From Mobilicoccus caccae (GTDB lineage Bacteria > Actinomycetota > Actinomycetes > Actinomycetales > Dermatophilaceae), in NCBI RefSeq assembly GCF_030161635.1, contig NZ_BSUO01000003.1, positions 1-49,320 of the forward strand: a stretch of 49,320 nt of DNA. The letters run 5' to 3'. Positions 43,659 to 49,320 of this stretch are shown in pieces (position 1 is the stretch's first letter; each line of letters opens with the position of its first letter). The position numbers were made by a program, and so were the translations under genes. The notes under the pieces were generated by a model that saw nothing but the letters and a program-made list of their open reading frames with translations, did no database searches and had not been told where the DNA came from.

Positions 43659-44321
43659 GTGAACCCCGACTCCACCATGCCGCGCCCGGACACGGCGACC
43701 GCCCCGTCCTCGGGCGGCAACGTCGAGGCCCGCCCAGGCGACCCGCAGGCGACCCGCGAGATGCCTGCGCGCATCGACGCCCCGATGCTGCGCGAATGGC
43801 TCGACCGAGCCGATCGTCCCCGCATCATCGATGTCCGTTCGGCCGCCGAGTTCCAGGCCGCGCACATCCCCGGGGCGTACAATGTGCCCCTGCCGCTGCT
43901 GAAGGAGCACCGCGACGAGCTCGCCGGCAAGCTCGACGAGCAAGTGGTCCTCGTGTGCCGCACCGACAACCGGTCCGGCCAGGCGGGAGAACTCCTCGAA
44001 GCCGCCGGGCTCGGCAATCTGCACGTGCTGTCGGGCGGGCTCACCGCGTGGCAGCAGAGCGGCGGCACCGTCAACCGGGGTGAGAGCCGGTGGGACCTGG
44101 AGCGTCAGGTCCGCCTCGTCGCCGGAAGCATCGTCCTGACGGGGATCCTCGCGAGTACCGTCGTGCCGAAGGCGAAGTTCGTCTCGGGGTTCGTCGGCGG
44201 GGGTTTGGTGTTCGCAGCGCTCACCGACTCCTGCGCCATGGGCAAGCTGCTGTCCACGCTGCCCTACAACCGTGACCGTGAGCCGTCGGTGCGTGAGGTC
44301 GTCGACTCGCTCAGCCGCTGA
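43659..44321 (+). CDS. Rhodanese-DUF2892 membrane-anchored sulfurtransferase
   Basis: 220 residues from the GTG at 43659 (AGGAG 9 nt upstream; ATG 43677 is an alternative). Residues 38-135 form a rhodanese with IIDVRSAAEFQAAHIPGAYN and an active Cys in VLVCRTDNRSGQAG. Residues 145-215 are DUF2892, with two membrane helices (VRLVAGSIVLTGILASTVV and FVSGFVGGGLVFAALTDSCAMG), as in YgaP. The role is probably sulfane-sulfur relay at the membrane between cytosolic persulfides and the TauE exporter. It is cotranscribed with cstB (35-nt gap) and tauE. Confidence 0.85.
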   Translation: MNPDSTMPRPDTATAPSSGGNVEARPGDPQATREMPARIDAPMLREWLDRADRPRIIDVRSAAEFQAAHIPGAYNVPLPLLKEHRDELAGKLDEQVVLVCRTDNRSGQAGELLEAAGLGNLHVLSGGLTAWQQSGGTVNRGESRWDLERQVRLVAGSIVLTGILASTVVPKAKFVSGFVGGGLVFAALTDSCAMGKLLSTLPYNRDREPSVREVVDSLSR

Positions 44322-44341
44322 TCGTTTCGGAGGCATCGTTC

Positions 44342-45148
44342 GTGGAGTCGTTGATGGACCTGGTGTGGATCGTCCCGCTCGGCCTGGTCGTCGGCGTCGT
44401 CGTCGGCTCCCTCGGTGGCGGCGGGGCGATCATCACCGTCCCGATCCTCGTGTACCTGTTGCACCAGGACCCCTCGGCGGCGACGACCGGGTCGCTGATC
44501 ATCGTCGCGCTGACGTCGCTGGTCGGGATGATCCCGCACCGTCGGGCCGGGCGGGTGCGGATCAAGGACGGGCTGCTCCTCGGGGGTCTCGGTGTGGTCG
44601 GCTCGTTCGCCGGCTCGGCCCTCAACCACGCGGTGCCGGAGCCGGTGCTCATGACGGCATTCGCTGCTCTGCTGTTCGTGGTCGCGGCACTCATGACCCG
44701 CAAGCGTCGGCGTGCCGCCTCCGACGCCGCGTCGGGGATCACGCGTGAGGCGGGAGAGCGACGGGGCCTGCCCGCGCTGATCGCCGCGGCCACCGGCGTC
44801 GGCCTGCTGACCGGGTTCTTCGGTGTCGGCGGCGGTTTCGCCGTCGTGCCGGCGCTCGTGCTCGTGCTGGGCTTCACGATGCCGGTAGCGGTTGGCACGT
44901 CGCTGCTCGTCATCGTCGTCAACAGCATCACGGCGCTCGCGGCCCGCGCCGGCGTCGGCCTGGAGGTCGACTGGTCCGTCATCCTCCCGTTCAGCGTCTT
45001 CGGCGCCGCGGGAAGCCTGCTGGGCGCCAAGGTGGCGCAGAAGGTCGACGAACAGAAGCTCAACCTGGGCTTCACGATCCTGCTGGTCGCGGTCGCGTGC
45101 TTCGTCGCGTACGAGAACGTGCCGGACCTCCTCCACCTCCTCCGCTGA
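44342..45148 (+). CDS. tauE: TauE/SafE family sulfite/organosulfonate exporter
   Basis: 268-residue membrane protein with about eight helices in two homologous halves. Signatures are LGLVVGVVVGSLGGGGAIITVPIL, TGSLIIVALTSLVGMIPHRRAGRV, ATGVGLLTGFFGVGGGFAVVPAL and GTSLLVIVVNSITALAARAG. In cst operons TauE exports sulfite or thiosulfate made by CstB; the same role is inferred here from the neighbours. Two starts are plausible: GTG 44342 (GGAGG 8 nt upstream) and ATG 44354 (GGAG 6 nt upstream). The gene is intact and ends the operon. Confidence 0.9.
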   Translation: MESLMDLVWIVPLGLVVGVVVGSLGGGGAIITVPILVYLLHQDPSAATTGSLIIVALTSLVGMIPHRRAGRVRIKDGLLLGGLGVVGSFAGSALNHAVPEPVLMTAFAALLFVVAALMTRKRRRAASDAASGITREAGERRGLPALIAAATGVGLLTGFFGVGGGFAVVPALVLVLGFTMPVAVGTSLLVIVVNSITALAARAGVGLEVDWSVILPFSVFGAAGSLLGAKVAQKVDEQKLNLGFTILLVAVACFVAYENVPDLLHLLR

Positions 45149-45354
45149 ACCACCCGCACACCCGGCCCCAGACCACCTCGGACAGCAGGTGACGACGAAA
45201 CCGTAGCGCCTGCCTTGCTGTTTCAGACATGCCCGGCTGTTCGAGGTGTGATCGCCGTGGCCGGGAGTCGCTCGACCTCGGTTGTGGGCGCTCGGTCGAC
45301 GGTGGACGATGGGGACGGCGTCCATCGGGGCGCCGCGGAGCGGGGAGGCAGCGG

Positions 45355-45918
45355 ATGAGCACCGGCGGAGGAGGGGAGACCCCCGGGCGCGACGGCGACG
45401 CGTGGCGGGACGGCCCCCAGGACGTCCGGCCCTCGGATGCCACGCCGGCACCCCACGAGCGGGTGAGCGGACGTAGCGCCCCACCGTCGTCGACCGGCAG
45501 CGACGACGACCGCCGCAAGTCGACCTTCGTCAAGCTCGGGATCACCGCGGCCGTCGCCGGGGCGGGAGTTCTCACCCTCGTCGCGCTCAGTGGCGGTGAC
45601 GATGACGACGAGCCGACGCACGCCGCCGTCTGTGTCGATCGCGAGACCGGAGAGCGCCAGCCCGACGAGCAGTGCGGCGACAACTCCGGCAGCTATCACG
45701 GCGGATTCGGCTGGTACTTCATCCCCTACGGCCTGGTCTCGCCGCGCGTCGGCGCGCCGGTGAGCGGCGGGAGCTACAGCGCCCCGGCGAGCTCGAGCTA
45801 CGTCACCGGCGGCGTCTCACCGAACGGTGGTGTCGTCAGCGCCGACACCGTCAAGGGCGGCACGAAGACAACGGTGCGCGGCGGTTTCGGTGGCAAGGCG
45901 AAGGGCAGCGGGGGCTGA
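45355..45918 (+). CDS. YgiB-like membrane-anchored protein
   Basis: 187 residues. A polar, disordered N-terminus (residues 1-58) is followed by a membrane helix (about 60-78, LGITAAVAGAGVLTLVAL), a Cys-containing outer segment CVDRETGERQPDEQCGDNSG, an aromatic FGWYFIPYG, then a Gly/Ser-rich tail that ends TVKGGTKTTVRGGFGGKAKG. The K-x-T-x-RGGFG ending, and a stop overlapping the synthetase gene by 1 nt, recall E. coli YgiB (DUF1190), encoded before ygiC. The homology is by pattern only. The ATG at 45355 has GGGGAGG upstream. The 206-nt gap before it holds only its promoter region. Confidence 0.6.
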   Translation: MSTGGGGETPGRDGDAWRDGPQDVRPSDATPAPHERVSGRSAPPSSTGSDDDRRKSTFVKLGITAAVAGAGVLTLVALSGGDDDDEPTHAAVCVDRETGERQPDEQCGDNSGSYHGGFGWYFIPYGLVSPRVGAPVSGGSYSAPASSSYVTGGVSPNGGVVSADTVKGGTKTTVRGGFGGKAKGSGG

Positions 45919-47338
45919 TGCGACGCATCGTGACCACGGCCAGGCCCGACTGGCGCGCCCGGGTCGAGTCTCAGGGACTCGTCTACCCGACAACGGAACT
46001 CGACACGGCCGTGAGGTGCCGTACTGGTTCGAGGACGCCTACTACGAGCTGACCATGGCGGAGGTCGAGGAGCTCGAGGAGACGACCGAGACCCTGCACG
46101 GCATGTGCCTGGCCGCGGCGAGACGCCTGGCCACCGGTGAGTTCGGCGACCTCGGACTGCCACCCGAGGCGCTCGAGATCGCCCGGCAGAGCCTGGCGGC
46201 CGACCCGCCGAGCATCATCGGCCGCTTCGACCTCGGCTGGGACGGGCGCAGCCCGGCCAAGCTGCTCGAGTACAACGCCGACACCCCCACCGGTCTGGTC
46301 GAGAGCTCCATCGCGCAGTGGTACTGGCTGCAGGACACCTACCCGGAGTTGGATCAGTGGAACTCCGTGCACGAACGTCTCGTGCTCGCCTGGAAGGGTC
46401 TACGCAGCCGGTTGCCCGACGCCCGGGTGTGGTTCGCCCACCACGAGGACGAGACGACCGGCGAGGAGTTCATGACCTGCACCTACCTGCGCGACACCTG
46501 CGACCAGGCGGGGTTGCCGACCGGCTCCATCACCATGGGTGACATCGGGTACGACCCCGCGCGGGGGTGTTTCGTCGGGCTCGGCGCCGAGCCGCTGCGG
46601 ACGTGTTTCAAGCTCTACCCGTGGGAGGCGATGCTCGCCGAGGAGTTCGGGCGCTACGTCGAACCCGACCCTGTCGGGGTGCTGTCGACGACGTGGCTCG
46701 AACCGCCGTGGAAGGTGCTGCTGTCGAACAAGGCGCTGCTGGCTGCGCTGTGGGCCATGTACCCCGGCCACCCGAACCTCCTGCCCGCCTACCTCGACGG
46801 CCCGCGCGACATGGACGCCTGGGTCGCCAAACCGCTGCACGGCCGCGAGGGCGACAACATCCGCATCCACGCCCCCGGCATCGAGATCGCCCAGCCGGGG
46901 GAGTACGGCGAGGAGGGCTGGTGCTACCAGCAGTGGTGTCCGCTACCGGAGTTCGACGGCAACAAGGTCGTCCTCGGCTCGTGGGTGATCGACGGGATCT
47001 CGGCCGGCGTCGGCATCCGTGAGAGCGACGGCTGGGTCACCGACTACTACGCCCGGTTCCTTCCCCACGTCATCGCGGCGCCCGCACCCGCGGACTCCCA
47101 GCGCGAGAACTGGCTGGAGGACGCCCGCCACGGCGACGTCCAGGACGTCGTGCCGGGAGGCTCGGGACGGATGCGCGGTGGGCGGGAGCCGAACGACCTG
47201 CCCGTGATCGAACCGCTGGTCTCCCCGATCCCGGTGGTCGGCGATCGTCAGGACAGCGTGCTGCAGGACACCACCCGCCCCGACCCGACGGCCGACCCGG
47301 CCCCGGCACCGACGAACGAGAAGGACGACCGCCGATGA
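45918..47338 (+). CDS. Glutathionylspermidine synthase-like ATP-grasp protein, YgiC/YjfC type (frameshifted)
   Basis: 473 residues (corrected). It belongs to the GSP_synth ATP-grasp family: VPYWFEDAYYELTMAEVEELEETTETLHGM, GRFDLGWDGRSPAKLLEYNADTPTGLVESS, HHEDETTGEEFMTCTYL, FKLYPWEAMLAEEFG, NKALLAALWAMYPGHPNLLPAY and KPLHGREGDNIRI. Actinobacteria make neither glutathione nor glutathionylspermidine as a rule, so the peptide acceptor is likely different. One base is missing near 46013; restoring it joins TTELDTA to REVPYWFED. The ATG overlaps the YgiB-like stop, and the gene stop overlaps the DUF350 start. The C-terminal 60 residues are disordered. Confidence 0.8.
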
Positions 47339-47751
47339 TCACCGCCCTGGGCTTCGGAGCCGCCTACAGCCTGCTCGGCATCGCGTTGCTCGTCGCGGGC
47401 TACTACGTGCTCGACCTCCTCACGCCCGGCCACCTCGGCAAGCACCTGACCAAGGGCGACTCCTACAACGCAGGGCTCATGGTGGCCGCGGGATTCCTCG
47501 GGTTGGGAGCCGTGATCGCCACGGTGATCTGGCACAACGCCGACGCGGGCTTCGGGCCGGCGCTCGCGTGGACGGCCGCGTTCGGGGTGCTCGGGATCGT
47601 GCTGCAGGCCGTGAGCTTCCTCGTCCTCGAACTCGTGACCCCCTGCAGTCTGCGCGAGATCGTCGTCTCCCCGGGGCTGCACCCCGCCGGGATCGCTGCC
47701 GCCGCGGGGCAGATCGCGGTGAGTCTGATCATCTGTGCGTCGATCGCCTGA
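47335..47751 (+). CDS. DUF350 membrane protein (YjfL type)
   Basis: 138 residues with four membrane helices: AYSLLGIALLVAGYYVLDLL, AGLMVAAGFLGLGAVIATVIW, WTAAFGVLGIVLQAVSFLVLEL and GIAAAAGQIAVSLIICASIA. The typical motif LLTPGHLGKHL follows helix 1. DUF350 proteins often sit beside YgiC/YjfC ATP-grasp genes, as here; the function is unknown. The ATG overlaps the preceding stop (ATGA). It ends the three-gene unit. Confidence 0.9.
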   Translation: MITALGFGAAYSLLGIALLVAGYYVLDLLTPGHLGKHLTKGDSYNAGLMVAAGFLGLGAVIATVIWHNADAGFGPALAWTAAFGVLGIVLQAVSFLVLELVTPCSLREIVVSPGLHPAGIAAAAGQIAVSLIICASIA

Positions 47752-47767
47752 GGAGCGCGCCGCCACC

Positions 47768-48774
47768 TCATGCAGTGTCGCGGGCGCAGGGGAGGGCGTG
47801 GCGGGAATCCTGCTGCGGTTGGGCAGGGGCGTTCTCGTCCCACCAGCGCAGCACGCGCAGGGCGTGGAACGTCAGCCACCTCGAGGACTCTCCGGGTTCG
47901 GAGTCGACGTGGAACCACACCCGGCCCTCGTGCCGCACCTGCTGGTGCCAGGTGCCGTCCTCGTCACGGGCCGCGCGGATGAGCTCGATCGCCTCGCGCA
48001 TGCGGGGTCCGGCGGCGTGCCGTCGTGCAGGGCGGCGGCGCGGAGGTGATCGGCGGCCTTGAGGGCGCTGTACGTCGCCCGATAGGGGTAGGCGAAGTGC
48101 GTCGCCCACGGCTCGTGGATCTCACCCGTGCTGAGACTGCGCAGGAGACGACGCTGCAGCAGGTACTCCTCGGCGGCATGACGGGCGGCGCGGAGGTCGT
48201 CGGTGCCGCCGGTCCGGATCTCGTGGTCGAGGATGCCGATGACCGCGTTGATCGTCGAGTGGAACGACGCGCGGGTCGACCCGTCCACCCACGCGCAGTT
48301 CCACCCGCCCTCGGTCATCTGGTGTGCGGGGAACCACGCGGCGATCGGTGAGACGTCGGCGCCGAGCCACGTGCCGTTGGCGAGGGTGAAGGCGTTGATG
48401 CAGGCGTCGACCTCGCCGCCCCAGTACGGCAGGTCGTCGTACTCCCAGCGGGCGTTGGCGCGCAGGAGTCCCGCGGTGTCGGGCTTCAACGCGTCGGGTT
48501 CGACTCCCCATTCGCGCAGGGAGTTGAGCGACCACGTCGTCGCCGTCCACGGCTGACCGGGCTCCTCGGGGGAGGCATCGGCCGGGAAGAATGCGCCGCC
48601 GGCCCACAGTCCGTCGTCGTCCTGCTTCTCGAGCAGTGCCTTGCCGAACCCCTCGTGCGGAACCCGCGCACGCGTCGCCTGCCAGACCTCCTCGGGCGCG
48701 TCGAGAAGATCACGCTCGACCTGCCAGCGCAGCGCGGGATCGGAGTCGAGCAGCCGGTCGACGACGTCTGTCAT
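47768..48774 (-). CDS. Terpenoid-cyclase/prenyltransferase-fold protein of unknown function (frameshifted)
   Basis: 335 residues (corrected). Repeats of an alpha/alpha-toroid type, for example GFGKALLEKQDDDGLWAGGAFF, EGGWNCAWVDGSTRASFHSTIN and EDGTWHQQVRHEGRVWFHVD, contain the QxxDGxW-like core of squalene-cyclase/prenyltransferase repeats. No DxDD catalytic motif is seen, so this is likely a non-cyclase member known only as a conserved hypothetical. One base is missing in the plus-strand run at about 48003-48006; restoring it gives TPPDPRMREAIELIRAARDEDG. The start at 48772-48774 gives MTDVVDRLLDSDPALRWQVE, a common family start. Confidence 0.7.
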
Positions 48775-48908
48775 GGACCCAAGCTAGGTGCGTCCGACCG
48801 GCGGCGCCAGACCTCGGGCTCGGCACTGCCGAACGGCATCGCAGAAGACATCGAGGTGGTCGCCATCGCGACCACTTCGGTGCGTTCTGGGATGCCGGAT
48901 GGGTCTGC

Positions 48909-49320
48909 TCAGTACCCGGTACGGCCGTCGATCGCCTCGCGGAGGAGGTCCATGTGGCCGAGGTGACGGGCGTACTCCTCGATGAGGTGCGTGAGGATCC
49001 ATCGCAGGTTGACCTGGTTTCCCCGGCGCAGTCCCCGGCCCGGGACGTCGAGGTCGGTCCATTCCGCCGCGAGTGCCCGTGTGCGCTCGACCTCCTCGCG
49101 GTAGGCCGCGACGTCGTGCTCGACGGCGGCGATGGTGGTGTCGTCGAAGTCGCCGTCGGGGCTCTCGCGGGTGCAGTAGTAGTCGGGCACGTCGGGGTCA
49201 CCGAGCAGCACCTCGCGCACCCAGTACGCCTCGACCTCGGTCAGGTGACGCACGATGCCGACGAGGCTCATCGTCGAGGGCGGCACGGCCCGGCGGCAGA
49301 GCTGCTCGGCGTCGAGCCCG
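48909..49320 (-). CDS. DinB-superfamily (DUF664) protein, N-terminus outside window
   Basis: The visible 136 residues read LDAEQLCRRAVPPSTMSLVGIVRHLTEVEAYWVREVLLG through ILTHLIEEYARHLGHMDLLREAIDGRTGY-stop. This is a DUF664/mini-circle-type DinB four-helix bundle, with metal-binding His residues in VRHLTEVE and in YARHLGH. Actinobacterial relatives include mycothiol-dependent S-transferases. The true start lies past base 49320; an internal ATG (49270) is not the start because the preceding codons fit the family. The 134-nt gap before it shows nothing. Confidence 0.85.
   Translation of the reverse strand, partial: GLDAEQLCRRAVPPSTMSLVGIVRHLTEVEAYWVREVLLGDPDVPDYYCTRESPDGDFDDTTIAAVEHDVAAYREEVERTRALAAEWTDLDVPGRGLRRGNQVNLRWILTHLIEEYARHLGHMDLLREAIDGRTGY

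Overview
The window is 49.3 kb of chromosome from a very GC-rich bacterium. GC-biased codon use, Shine-Dalgarno plus leaderless-looking starts, a DUF222/HNH endonuclease, a DUF664 DinB protein and an iron-box palindrome all point to an actinobacterium, perhaps near the Intrasporangiaceae/Dermatophilaceae. The family guess is inference. I see no rRNA, tRNA, CRISPR array, prophage or intact insertion sequence.

Layout. 1-9.1 kb: acetate kinase (cut by the window edge) and phosphotransacetylase; a soluble GAF-GAF chemoreceptor-like protein; a lipoprotein esterase; a VanZ-RDD membrane protein; a secreted phosphoesterase. 9.1-12.5 kb: a worn stretch with a long inverted repeat, an MFS remnant, a DUF222/HNH gene, a cluster of three DnaA boxes, a phosphotransferase-like kinase and a duplicated leader. 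12.5-20 kb: LD-carboxypeptidase, patatin, DUF1846, an MFS exporter, a YdeI-like protein, a Pth2-type protein and a serine hydrolase lacking its nucleophile. 20-23.4 kb: a CstR-like repressor, an alpha/beta hydrolase, a small Cys-rich protein and a CoA-disulfide reductase-rhodanese. 23.5-28.3 kb: a methyltransferase, a RelE/Phd toxin-antitoxin pair and a tctCBA tricarboxylate transporter. 28.3-42 kb: DUF952, RlmC, a MerR-controlled DUF4188 gene, a histidine kinase/response regulator/ABC exporter unit, an ECF sigma factor with its membrane anti-sigma, a PQQ sugar dehydrogenase, a lactonase, DUF305 and an S4 protein. 42-45.1 kb: a cstB-like persulfide dioxygenase, a rhodanese-DUF2892 protein and TauE. 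45.3-47.8 kb: a ygiB-ygiC-DUF350-like unit. The window ends with a toroid-fold protein and a partial DinB gene.

Main system. Three copies of one operator, TACCCCCAGGGGTA, lie at 20406, 21761 and 42211. They sit upstream of a CsoR-family repressor that has the two sulfur-sensing cysteines but not the copper-binding histidine, in the divergent promoter of the CoA-disulfide reductase-rhodanese and a small Cys-rich protein, and upstream of the cstB-rhodanese-tauE operon. Together they look like a reactive-sulfur (persulfide) detoxification regulon split over two loci 20 kb apart. The 56-residue Cys-rich protein appears to be an uncharacterised member.

A second candidate is a possible iron-regulated small RNA at about 42092-42172: a DtxR/IdeR-like palindrome over a possible promoter, followed by a very strong terminator with no ORF between them.

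Data quality. About sixteen otherwise well-conserved genes or remnants are broken by net losses of one base (in one case two), mostly in G or C runs. Restoring the bases gives full-length family members. This one-sided pattern looks more like systematic undercalling in the sequence than gene decay, so those genes are annotated as one CDS each with the frameshift noted.
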